Positions 56,701 through 63,250 of a stretch of 64,000 nt of DNA are shown in pieces (positions within the stretch are counted from its first letter, which is position 1; the number at the start of each line of letters is the position of its first letter). The DNA is taken from the NCBI RefSeq assembly GCF_000765475.1, contig NZ_JRHO01000009.1, forward strand, positions 248,001 to 312,000. Direction: 5' to 3'. A program made the translations under genes and the position numbers. Origin of the DNA: Methanococcoides methylutens. Its GTDB lineage: Archaea > Halobacteriota > Methanosarcinia > Methanosarcinales > Methanosarcinaceae. The notes under the pieces were generated by a model. That model saw only the letters and a program-made list of their open reading frames with translations. It was not told where the DNA came from and searched no databases.

Positions 56701-57177
56701 ATGAACACGAAAATATTTATTATAGCAATACTTCTTGTCACGATTTTATTTGCGGGTTGCACTGGGAATTCAAATTCAAATTCAAATGTGGATAGATTTT
56801 GTATTGAATGTGATGGTTCTGGTTTGGACCCTTTCCCTACAGAAATATTCTCTTTCAATCATGAGATGGACGTAGAGGAAACTGATGATGGATATATAAT
56901 AATTGTGACAAATCTAGACCCTGTTGGGGGAATGTTTGAAGTGGATTTTGAAGTAGGGTATGATGAAGTAGTGTCTGAATATGGGGATACAACATGGTAT
57001 GAAACCAAATCGTTGTTCGAAGGTCAACAGGTATCATACATAGGTCCTGGCGACACACATACTTTCAAATTTAAGGCGAACAATTGGAATTGGCAAGAAA
57101 CAACTGCTTATAGTTGCGGTCTAAGAAAAACAGTACAAGAAAAATGCTGGGCATGTCGTGGTACTGGGCTTCGTTAA
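56701..57177 (+). CDS. Lipoprotein with two DnaJ-type CxxCxGxG motifs
   Basis: A 158-residue protein. The N-terminal signal FIIAILLVTILFAGC is a lipobox, so the mature protein should be anchored by the Cys outside the membrane. A CIECDGSG motif follows an Asn/Ser-rich linker, and CWACRGTG lies at the very C-terminus, with another Cys in YSCGL; the DnaJ-like motifs may form one zinc site joining the ends. The middle is an acidic beta-rich domain (GMFEVDFEVGYDEV, YIGPGDTHTFKFKANN). GAGTGA precedes the ATG. Function unknown. Confidence 0.7.
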   Translation: MNTKIFIIAILLVTILFAGCTGNSNSNSNVDRFCIECDGSGLDPFPTEIFSFNHEMDVEETDDGYIIIVTNLDPVGGMFEVDFEVGYDEVVSEYGDTTWYETKSLFEGQQVSYIGPGDTHTFKFKANNWNWQETTAYSCGLRKTVQEKCWACRGTGLR

Positions 57178-57594
57178 AAAGGTGGCTCTGTAGAAAACCT
57201 TATCCAAACAAAATATATATCCTTGACATACTGTTCAAGGTTATATATTCTATTTTTTCGAATATTATTCTCACTTATTATGAAATTTTAGTTCTCCTTC
57301 GGAAATGGTGTGTGTGGTTTCGTTATCTTATGGGATAATATAAAAATGTGTGTCAATTCTAATAATAGGTATCAATGGAACGATTTCTTAATTTAATGAA
57401 GGTGTAAATGCTTTTGCATCGGAAGTAAAAACTATATTTCACATGAATCTACCAAATGCAATAATATGTTTATTTGCAACACTTCATTTTACAGAGGAAA
57501 TGAAGTCTAAATGCATTGCAGTAAACGTAAAAAATAAGATTATAGCCACATACCATTTCCTCTGTAAAATGAATGGTACTTTATGAATATTTCA
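57178..57594. other. Gene-poor region with inverted-repeat elements
   Basis: No supported gene. It starts with GGCTCTGTAGAAAACCT (57184-57200), a copy of the terminal sequence of the small insertion at 59676-59808. CCTTGA/TCAAGG form a short hairpin at 57221-57240. The right third is the first 91-base inverted-repeat element (57483-57573). Confidence 0.4.
57483..57573. repeat. 91-base palindromic element, copy 1
   Basis: Two perfect 20-base inverted arms (CATTTTACAGAGGAAATG core at the left, CATTTCCTCTGTAAAATG at the right) enclose a 51-base AT-rich centre. A diverged copy lies at 58289-58379 with the same length and conserved blocks inside (AAGTCTAAA, AAACGT, ATTATA, CACAT). It could be a tiny MITE-type element or a structured RNA; a coding reading (HFTEEMKSK) exists in both copies but is short. 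Confidence 0.7.
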
Positions 57595-57822
57595 TCATTC
57601 CAATCCATATAGTTCAGCAAAATCATCCATATCACCGATATGAATGAAATTTCCTTTTCTAATCTCATTGAGTCTTTCTAAAAATTCCTTTTTTGCTGGT
57701 TTTTCAATCATACTTTCCATGAATAATTGTATTTGTTCATCCATATTTATTTTGTGAGATTCACAGAAGGTAGAAAACTATTCATATATGGCTTCATCCA
57801 CATCAAATGTCTTCAGTACCAT
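57595..57822 (-). CDS. Antitoxin-like protein with in-frame UAG at codon 15 (candidate pyrrolysine)
   Basis: The minus-strand frame from ATG 57822 to TGA 57595 encodes 75 residues with one interruption, a TAG at 57778-57780. Before it is MVLKTFDVDEAIYE; after it FSTFCESHKINMDEQIQLF, then EKPAKKEFLERLNEIRKGN and DMDDFAELYGLE. This matches small antitoxin-like proteins that begin VKTFxVDExxYxxFS, so homology runs across the TAG. GGAGTGA precedes the ATG, while the later internal ATG (57747) has no ribosome-binding site. A host with pylT/pylS can read UAG as pyrrolysine. A disabling mutation is the alternative. Confidence 0.65.
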
Positions 57823-57910
57823 TATGTTCACTCCAATTAATTTACATTCTTAACATTAGGAATTGTATAATATACGGTCACAATCAAACCTTTGCCAAGC
57901 AATCAAAAAG

Positions 57911-58087
57911 CTACTTGTGTTCCTCATAAATCTCTTTGATTGATTTTTGAAGTTTCTCTTTATGCTCTTTCCTGTTTTCCTTGATGTACCTGACCTTACC
58001 ACCACCATATAGCACTGGTGTGAAAATGTATTCATCATCATCTTCAGGTTCATCTACCATAACACGTTCTTCAATATCTTCTGGCAT
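57911..58087 (-). CDS. 58-residue acidic protein, probably leaderless, ending in UAG
   Basis: The frame from ATG 58087 to TAG 57911 encodes MPEDIEERVMVDEPEDDDEY, FTPVLYGGGKVRYIKENRK and a lysine-rich helix ending EIYEEHK. CATATATC near 58112-58119 lies about 28 bases upstream, so the mRNA is probably leaderless, and the 53-base repeated element ends right above that TATA box. Read-through of the UAG would add eight residues only. I do not recognise the family. Confidence 0.6.
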   Translation of the reverse strand: MPEDIEERVMVDEPEDDDEYIFTPVLYGGGKVRYIKENRKEHKEKLQKSIKEIYEEHK

Positions 58088-58119
58088 TATAATGAAGCAT
58101 TAATTTTTGTTGATATATG

Positions 58120-58172
58120 CCTTGTGGGATTTTGCACTTTTATGAAAACGACCCCTTCACGAAAGTGCAAAA
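58120..58172. promoter_or_regulatory. 53-base repeated promoter element, copy 1
   Basis: A 53-base sequence identical to 63073-63125. It contains the 11-base inverted repeat TTTTGCACTTT/AAAGTGCAAAA around CCCCTTCACG. On the minus strand it sits just upstream of the TATA box of the 58-residue gene. This placement before two different minus-strand genes suggests a shared operator or a mobile regulatory element. Confidence 0.75.
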
Positions 58173-58197
58173 TGGATTAGAAAAATGGAGTGTTGTT

Positions 58198-58238
58198 GTT
58201 TTGCACTTTTATGACATATACCCCTTCGCGAAAGTGCA
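58198..58238. repeat. Diverged copy of the TTTTGCACTTT hairpin
   Basis: Resembles the centre of the 53-base element: TTTTGCACTTTTATGA, then ACCCCTTCGCGAAAGTGCA. The inverted arms are kept while the loop is altered, which fits selection for the hairpin or operator. A partial third unit (CTTTGTGAAAGTGCAGAA) follows at about 58250-58268. Confidence 0.6.
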
Positions 58239-58288
58239 GATTGTAGACCACCTTTGTGAAAGTGCAGAATGGACAATTCTGGTAACGC

Positions 58289-58379
58289 TTCATTTTACAG
58301 AGGAAATGAAGTCTAAAACAATAGCATTAAACGTGAAAAATGAAATTATATGCACATATCATTTCCTCTGTAATAAAAA
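58289..58379. repeat. 91-base palindromic element, copy 2
   Basis: Same length as copy 1 (57483-57573), with a perfect left arm and a right arm intact for 14 bases (CATTTCCTCTGTAA) before it degenerates. The centre is about three-quarters identical to copy 1. Confidence 0.65.
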
Positions 58380-58500
58380 GTAGAATTTATGGTATTGGCA
58401 AGAAAGAAAGGAAGTATTTGAAATATTAATGGGGTTGAAAAAATGAATTTGAAAGGATTTTTGTGATAATCTTATATATCATTCATTTCCCATAGTCCGT

Positions 58501-59052
58501 TCAAAAATACCCATCAAGTGAAGGAGTCGGAGGTAGCTCTTCACGCCAATATTCAACTGGATAACCTGATGAGCCTTGACACTTTACATACATGTTTAAA
58601 CATAACGTAGTAGGTGTCAACGTAATAGAAAAAGAACCATCATAATCAAGATTAGCCATAGAAGTATCATTCACACTAGTAAATGTTACTAACCCAAGCG
58701 ATTCCAAATGGCGTATTATACGGTCTGTTTCTTGCACATGCACATCTTCAAATCCAGAAATTGTTTGTAAAATATTCATATCAATGTCAATACTATACGC
58801 GTAAATCAAACTGTCCTTTTCCCAACCTTTCTTTGTGTGATTAAATAGATAATTAACTAAGGCAACCTCAGAAGAGGTCAATTTCGACAATAAATCGATG
58901 TATATCAGATTGCTCTCATCCTTTCCATCTGGTGTACAACTCGAAGCTAAAAGACCTGCCCACATTTTTTGAACGTCTTTATCATCAATAAATGAACCTT
59001 CTTCCAGAATCTTATATACAAGATGTGGTGGTGCTGATAAACCGTCTATAGC
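58501..59052 (-). pseudogene. DUF4393 (Abi-alpha-like) protein, N-terminally truncated
   Basis: The open frame after a TGA at 59053-59055 encodes AIDGLSAPPHLVYKILEEG, then DVQKMWAGLLASSCTPDGK, NLIYIDLLSKLTSSEVALVNYL and a C-terminal domain ending PTPSLDGYF. This matches the C-terminal two thirds of DUF4393 proteins, related to abortive-infection factors. The usual N-terminal 100 or so residues are missing and no start codon lies before the Met of MWAGLL (58965). It may be a remnant or may start at that internal ATG. Confidence 0.6.
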
Positions 59053-59182
59053 TCAAGGACATTTCGTACAGTGGACACAGTCAGAGGCAATATCTACACT
59101 TATCTGGCGGCAAGAATTCTGTCCTTGCAAATAGCAGCTGCTGATTAGTTTGCAAATATTTAATGTGAAAATTGAGTTATCG

Positions 59183-59632
59183 TTACGGAAAATGACGTTT
59201 GTACGTTTCCCTAAACAAATACCAAACGGAATCAACATTCCTTTCAGATTTCGCTTTATTTTTGATTTCCTTGTCATGTTCAAATTTATCATACACCCAT
59301 AACCAAGCTTGTTTATATGTGGAATGGCTGGCAGGGTGATGATTAAACTTCAACAAATCGTTGATGTCTGGCAATTTTGTATCTGATAAAAACGCAGTAA
59401 GCCACTCGAACTTATGCTCTTCATATATCTCCATCCGTTCTGCTTCCCAACGTTTCCTTGCTTTTCCCTGATGGTATGCCGATGTACCAGGGGGATACAT
59501 CCGAATACCATTGTTTTCTATCCGATACAGTGCTCCTCGCTGCAATGCCCCATCGGGAACGTATCCAACTGGATAGGCTCCAAGTATATCGGGCAACATT
59601 TCATCTTTTTTTTCTTCGCTCATTAGATTCAT
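59183..59632 (-). CDS. 149-residue element protein, unknown
   Basis: A protein I do not recognise: IENNGIRMYPPGTSAYHQGKARKRWEAER, then LTAFLSDTKLPDINDLLKFNHHPASHSTYKQAWLWVYDKF. It is charged and aromatic, without membrane segments. GGATAAATATG on the minus strand about 27 bases before the ATG suggests a leaderless transcript. It lies between the truncated DUF4393 gene and a small insertion. It could be a DNA-binding or defence protein, but nothing shows it. Confidence 0.55.
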   Translation of the reverse strand: MNLMSEEKKDEMLPDILGAYPVGYVPDGALQRGALYRIENNGIRMYPPGTSAYHQGKARKRWEAERMEIYEEHKFEWLTAFLSDTKLPDINDLLKFNHHPASHSTYKQAWLWVYDKFEHDKEIKNKAKSERNVDSVWYLFRETYKRHFP

Positions 59633-59675
59633 CTACTTTTATTCATAATTTCATATTTATCCTTTTTGATATCTT

Positions 59676-59807
59676 GGCTCTGTAGAAATCCTCAATATCC
59701 AAGCACAAATTAAGAAATATAATAATTCAAGAAGTACTTTCCGTTACTGAATATATTTGTCATTTTCAACCTATAGATAGCGATTTTAATAGGTTTTCTA
59801 CAGACCC
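59676..59807. mobile_element. Small insertion with terminal inverted repeats (MITE-like)
   Basis: GGCTCTGTAGAAATCCT at 59676-59692 and AGGTTTTCTACAGACCC at 59791-59807 are inverted repeats (about 15 of 17 matching). A third copy, GGCTCTGTAGAAAACCT, lies at 57184-57200. ATCT occurs one base outside each end, a possible target duplicate. It contains no transposase gene. It has cut the gene to its right, whose homology stops at its end. Confidence 0.55.
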
Positions 59808-59957
59808 CATCTTTTTTTCTCTTGAATCAAAAGAAAGACGCATTCCAACTGCATCACCAAGAATGTCAATGTTATCGGCAAGCCATGGTGTAAATTTTGA
59901 TGCTTCATTTTCCCACATATCTCTGAGTGGTACTGTTTCAATTTTGCCAATTTTCAT
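59766..59957 (-). pseudogene. DUF4268-type nuclease, truncated by the small insertion
   Basis: The 63-residue frame starts MKIGKIETVPLRDMW, KFTPWLADNIDILGDAVGMRLSF, the usual N-terminus of stand-alone DUF4268-type predicted endonucleases. It then runs into the inverted-repeat element (GSVENLLKSLSIG) instead of the usual nuclease core. AAGGAAATGAT precedes the ATG and the gene follows ORF108 in the operon, so it was probably the last operon gene before being cut. It is likely non-functional. Confidence 0.55.
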
Positions 59958-59985
59958 ATCATTTCCTTCTTTTAAATCTCAGTAG

Positions 59986-60312
59986 TTATTGGATAATAAA
60001 TTCGATAGTCCCTCTCTTGCTTCCTTTGGCAGCATATTCTTCATCAACCAATATGGCACCAACATATGATGCGATTGCAGTTTTTGTGACATTTTCTTGC
60101 AACCATTTACCGACACTGCCTTTAGGGGCTTTGTCTCTTGAAGTTCCAATGTTTACAGATTTGCCTTTAAAATGATGAAGCAATTGAGAAAATTGCTCAG
60201 AAGATACTTTAATGATTCCAGGTTTCTTACCATAGTAAATGGTAGTCCCATCCGCAACTGAACCTTCATATTTAAAATTGCTTATTCCACCCCAAGTTTT
60301 TAATGATTTCAT
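59986..60312 (-). CDS. 108-residue protein of the RNase III-like operon, unknown
   Basis: A protein with MKSLKTWGGISNFKYEGSV, YYGKKPGIIKVSSEQFSQLLHHFKGK, TSRDKAPKGSVGKWLQENVTKTAIASYVGAILVDEEY and a final GTIEFIIQ. I recall similar hypothetical proteins in bacteria, but I cannot name the family. GAGGATG precedes the ATG. It is the third gene of a four-gene minus-strand operon and may belong to a nuclease-type system. Confidence 0.6.
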   Translation of the reverse strand: MKSLKTWGGISNFKYEGSVADGTTIYYGKKPGIIKVSSEQFSQLLHHFKGKSVNIGTSRDKAPKGSVGKWLQENVTKTAIASYVGAILVDEEYAAKGSKRGTIEFIIQ

Positions 60313-60330
60313 GTCATCCTCACTGTAAAA

Positions 60331-60747
60331 TTAAAAATCACACTCAAATTCGCCAATAACCTTTCCTTCCTTGCGAATGGAACTACGAGTAACCATCATT
60401 GTAGTACGTGAAGCTCTTTCATTGGCTCTTGATGGTTTCATATGTTCCTTGTACCAATTGAAAGAAACTCTATAGATTGTGTAGTGATGAAGATTTTGCG
60501 ATGATTTGTTTTTATCCTCAAATGTTGCAATGATTGCTTGAACGGTCTCAAGTACGTTAATGGTAACTCCGATGGAAGATGTATTTTTATGAGCAGATTT
60601 CAGAATGACCCTTTCTCCATCATATATTGCTTCATTACTTCCGGTTCCCGTCTCTAACAACTGTGTACCCAAACGTTTTGCAACATGTTCCCCCATACGA
60701 TGTCCAAAATTATTCCCTGCTTGACCAGTTTCAGGCGTTTGTCCCAT
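60331..60747 (-). CDS. 138-residue protein of the RNase III-like operon, possible nuclease
   Basis: It begins MGQTPETGQAGNNFGHRMGEH and contains RLGTQLLETGTGSNEAIYDG, ERVILKSAHKNTSSIGVT and IYRVSFNWYKEHMKP, ending EGKVIGEFECDF. The GERVILKSA strand is reminiscent of restriction-endonuclease folds, but I see no clear D-(D/E)xK triad, so this is only a suggestion. GAGGTGG lies six bases before the ATG and ten bases after the RNase III-like gene, so they are one operon. Confidence 0.5.
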   Translation of the reverse strand: MGQTPETGQAGNNFGHRMGEHVAKRLGTQLLETGTGSNEAIYDGERVILKSAHKNTSSIGVTINVLETVQAIIATFEDKNKSSQNLHHYTIYRVSFNWYKEHMKPSRANERASRTTMMVTRSSIRKEGKVIGEFECDF

Positions 60748-60756
60748 GATGCCACC

Positions 60757-61212
60757 TCATTCCTTTAAAACGTACATTTTTGCCAGACGCTTTGCTTCAC
60801 CAAGACCCCTTGTAAGATAAACAGCACCGAATAGGGCTTCAAATGCTTCAGCATTAGGTGTTATGTCATCCACTTCAAATGTTTGATTCTGAATGTCCAT
60901 ATATTCGAGAACTTTTAATTCTATGGCAATTGGTGCAAAGTTCTCATCCTGTTCAATGCCAAGTTTTGTTTCTGTGCCTTTTGCCTTATCAGAGAGCTGA
61001 CCTTTTGCCCAATCAGGATGTTGTTCATAGAGATGTTCACGGATTATCAAACGAAGGACAGAATCACCTATAAATGCAAGTCTCTGATTGTGATTTACTA
61101 ATGAACCGTTGCTGCTGTGAGTAAGTGCAAGCTTGTATGTTTCCAATTCTTTATCTGTGAATTCGGAATCATCACCCAAGAATTTGTGCATAAATTTGAT
61201 AATTTGTTCCAT
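60757..61212 (-). CDS. RNase III-fold protein with altered catalytic residues
   Basis: A 151-residue protein with only an RNase III domain and no double-stranded-RNA-binding domain. The signature helix reads NQRLAFIGDSVLRLIIREHL; the second motif is EAFEALFGAVYLTRG. Compared with bacterial RNase III (NxRLEFLGD and D-x-x-E), the first Glu is Ala (residue 46), Asp50 and Glu125 are kept and the second Asp is Glu122. That is a changed metal site. ATG 61212 is chosen; the frame is open 23 codons further up. It heads a four-gene operon. RNase III is uncommon in archaea. Confidence 0.7.
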   Translation of the reverse strand: MEQIIKFMHKFLGDDSEFTDKELETYKLALTHSSNGSLVNHNQRLAFIGDSVLRLIIREHLYEQHPDWAKGQLSDKAKGTETKLGIEQDENFAPIAIELKVLEYMDIQNQTFEVDDITPNAEAFEALFGAVYLTRGLGEAKRLAKMYVLKE

Positions 61213-61328
61213 GAAATCGCTCTCTTTAAATTTGAAAATATTTTCAGAAATAATATATACAATAATAATATTATAACCCATCAGTAATTTAATTTACATA
61301 TAACTAAAATTGGTGTGTGTAGTTAAAA

Positions 61329-61949
61329 ATGAAGATATGCAACAAATGTGAAATAAAATATCCAGATACGAATTTGTTTTGTAACAAATGTCATAGTTTA
61401 CTTCAGCTTCAGAAGGTTGTTACAGACTCAAAATCAAAAAAACAAATTGATGTTGGCACCATCCTTTCTGAAAAAAAGAAAACAAAACTCGATAAACCAA
61501 TATCAAAGGATATTGGCATCTCTGAAATTCCTATTTATGATGATTGGGAACCACCAGCTGCAACTACAGTTTATAGCAAAATGAAAAACATTCCTTATGG
61601 TGTTTTAAAATATAATTTAAGTAAAGGTTTATACACAATTGGGATTGGACAAATTAGGTCTTACCTCGATGACCGTACCTATAGTTGTAAAAGTTGTTCT
61701 TATTATACTAGTTTTGATTATGAATTGTGTTCATTGAAGGAAGCAAAGGTCAAATCTAATGCTATTTGTAAATCATTTGAAGTATCACCAGAGTTTCAAG
61801 TATCCTTAGATTCTACTAATAAAAAAGAGAAAGATAATGAAAATGTAAAAGAAAAGAAGAAGAAGAGGAAAACATTCTATTGTTGTATATGCAATAAGGC
61901 ATTTCATACTGAAGAAGGGAGAAAACGTCATCTAAATGCTAAACACTAA
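61329..61949 (+). CDS. Zinc-ribbon and C2H2 zinc-finger protein
   Basis: A 206-residue protein. An N-terminal zinc ribbon CNKCEIKYPDTNLFCNKC, a middle cysteine cluster CKSCSYYTSFDYELC with a later C, and a C-terminal C2H2 finger YCCICNKAFHTEEGRKRHLNAKH are seen; basic linkers separate them (KEKKKKRKTF). C2H2 fingers of this kind are common in archaeal viruses and plasmids, where they bind DNA. It is divergent from the RNase III-like gene; the 115 bases between carry AT-rich promoter sequences. Confidence 0.75.
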   Translation: MKICNKCEIKYPDTNLFCNKCHSLLQLQKVVTDSKSKKQIDVGTILSEKKKTKLDKPISKDIGISEIPIYDDWEPPAATTVYSKMKNIPYGVLKYNLSKGLYTIGIGQIRSYLDDRTYSCKSCSYYTSFDYELCSLKEAKVKSNAICKSFEVSPEFQVSLDSTNKKEKDNENVKEKKKKRKTFYCCICNKAFHTEEGRKRHLNAKH

Positions 61950-61988
61950 ATATTCACATTTTCTACTTTAGTGTAAATGAAAGATTAA

Positions 61989-63023
61989 TCATTGCTTTCT
62001 TTTTTTTACCAGCATTTCCCCTATGAAGTTGCCAAATTTCAATGAAGAATACATTACAATTGAAACAAGGAATAAAACAACAATAACTGCACTATCAATA
62101 TTCCACTTGTCCACTTCAATTTCTATGGAACTTACGTCTTCATTTGGAACAAATGTGGTGCTGTTCTTATAGAATCCATCCTTCACAGTAACAACATAAC
62201 TACATTCGTCGTAGGAACCTAAATTCAGCTCCAATGTCCCCTGCTCATCAGTTTTATACTTAATATTATTACCAATTACAGGTTTTTTTGTATCATTATA
62301 CAGCAGTTCAACTTCAATGTCAGCATTACTTGATGGAATACCATCTCTTTTTGCATTAACAATTATTTTGCTGGTGTTTTTTACATATGAAGGTGTGCAG
62401 TCAGTGAAGGTTCCATCATCGTTCTTAATAGCGACATGTCCTACCAGATATCCTCTATTCTCGGTAAATTCATACTTGCTGCTTTTTGGTGGATACAGAT
62501 TAAAACCAACATCAGCAATCATCCAACTGTCATTTTCTAACTGAACTTCGGAGAAACGATGATTGTTTCTTCTCATTGATACTGGATTTAACATGTCTTC
62601 GGTTACAATTTGCCTGTATGGTACACTTGTTATATTCGCCATATATTCAAAAACAAGGGCAAGTTCTCCACAATTGGCTCTATTAATATACAGATAATAG
62701 CCAGGTAGGGGAATGTAATCTCGCAGGTAATAGCGGTAATTGTTTGAATTAAAATGATTAGCAGCAGGGAAATTAAATTGTTCTTGTTCCCACTGAATTA
62801 TCATCTCAGCTTTTTCAGAATTGTTAGCTGACTGGTTGATAATAATCACAGATTCATCCATCATTTGAGATTCAATCTTATCATTTTCAGTAACAGAATA
62901 CGCGAAAAGTGGATGGGACACAATCAATGCAAAAAGAACTATTGATGCTAGATATTTCCAATTTGGATATTCTGATATTTTTTGTGTTGACATTAATTTC
63001 CATCTGAAGTATGGCTTTAACAT
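61989..63023 (-). CDS. Transglutaminase-like membrane protein
   Basis: About 344 residues. An N-terminal hydrophobic segment (ASIVLFALIVSHPLFAYS) is followed by an extracellular domain with the transglutaminase triad: Cys in RANCGELALVFEYMANIT, His in NNHRFSEVQLENDSW and Asp in MIADVGFNLYPP. A beta-rich domain and a C-terminal membrane helix (VIVVLFLVSIVMYSSL) end the protein. Several in-frame starts exist: ATG 63023 or ATG 62993, with a TTG at 63062. The 53-base repeat lies just upstream. Function unknown; it might modify or cleave surface proteins. Confidence 0.65.
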   Translation of the reverse strand: MLKPYFRWKLMSTQKISEYPNWKYLASIVLFALIVSHPLFAYSVTENDKIESQMMDESVIIINQSANNSEKAEMIIQWEQEQFNFPAANHFNSNNYRYYLRDYIPLPGYYLYINRANCGELALVFEYMANITSVPYRQIVTEDMLNPVSMRRNNHRFSEVQLENDSWMIADVGFNLYPPKSSKYEFTENRGYLVGHVAIKNDDGTFTDCTPSYVKNTSKIIVNAKRDGIPSSNADIEVELLYNDTKKPVIGNNIKYKTDEQGTLELNLGSYDECSYVVTVKDGFYKNSTTFVPNEDVSSIEIEVDKWNIDSAVIVVLFLVSIVMYSSLKFGNFIGEMLVKKRKQ

Positions 63024-63072
63024 ATAAAATACATTTGATATTATTTGTATTTTGAATTCCAAGTATAATGTT

Positions 63073-63125
63073 CCTTGTGGGATTTTGCACTTTTATGAAA
63101 ACGACCCCTTCACGAAAGTGCAAAA
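63073..63125. promoter_or_regulatory. 53-base repeated promoter element, copy 2
   Basis: Identical over 53 bases to 58120-58172. It lies upstream of the transglutaminase-like gene on the minus strand, with a TATA-like CATTATAC just after it (63064-63071), as at copy 1. The shared arrangement repeat, TATA box, gene suggests coordinated control. Confidence 0.75.
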
Positions 63126-63250
63126 GAAACATTCATAAGCTTAAAAAATGAAAATCAGTTCTCATTCATTTCCAGTACACAAATATGAAATATCTGATGG
63201 GATGGGGAATACTTCGAACAATGGTTTTGAAATAATGAAGAATGAAATTA

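Larger units (their letters stand above)
58088..58500. other. Repeat-rich intergenic region
   Basis: It contains the 53-base repeat copy 1, a second diverged hairpin unit (about 58198-58238, TTTTGCACTTTTATGA with CGAAAGTGCA) and a partial third (58250-58266), then the second 91-base palindromic element. The plus-strand frame across it reads through these repeats and is not considered a gene. Confidence 0.45.

Noticed and set aside
57887-57913. UAG at the end of the 58-residue gene as pyrrolysine codon
   Set aside because: Read-through adds only eight residues without protein character; a plain stop is simpler.
58117-58383. 88-codon plus-strand frame through the 58.1-58.4 kb repeats
   Set aside because: It consists entirely of the hairpin repeats and the palindromic element; the repeated HFY/KVQ phrases come from the repeats, not from a gene.
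59053-59292. 79-codon minus-strand frame before the DUF4393 fragment
   Set aside because: Mostly the shadow of the 149-residue gene in another frame; no motif.
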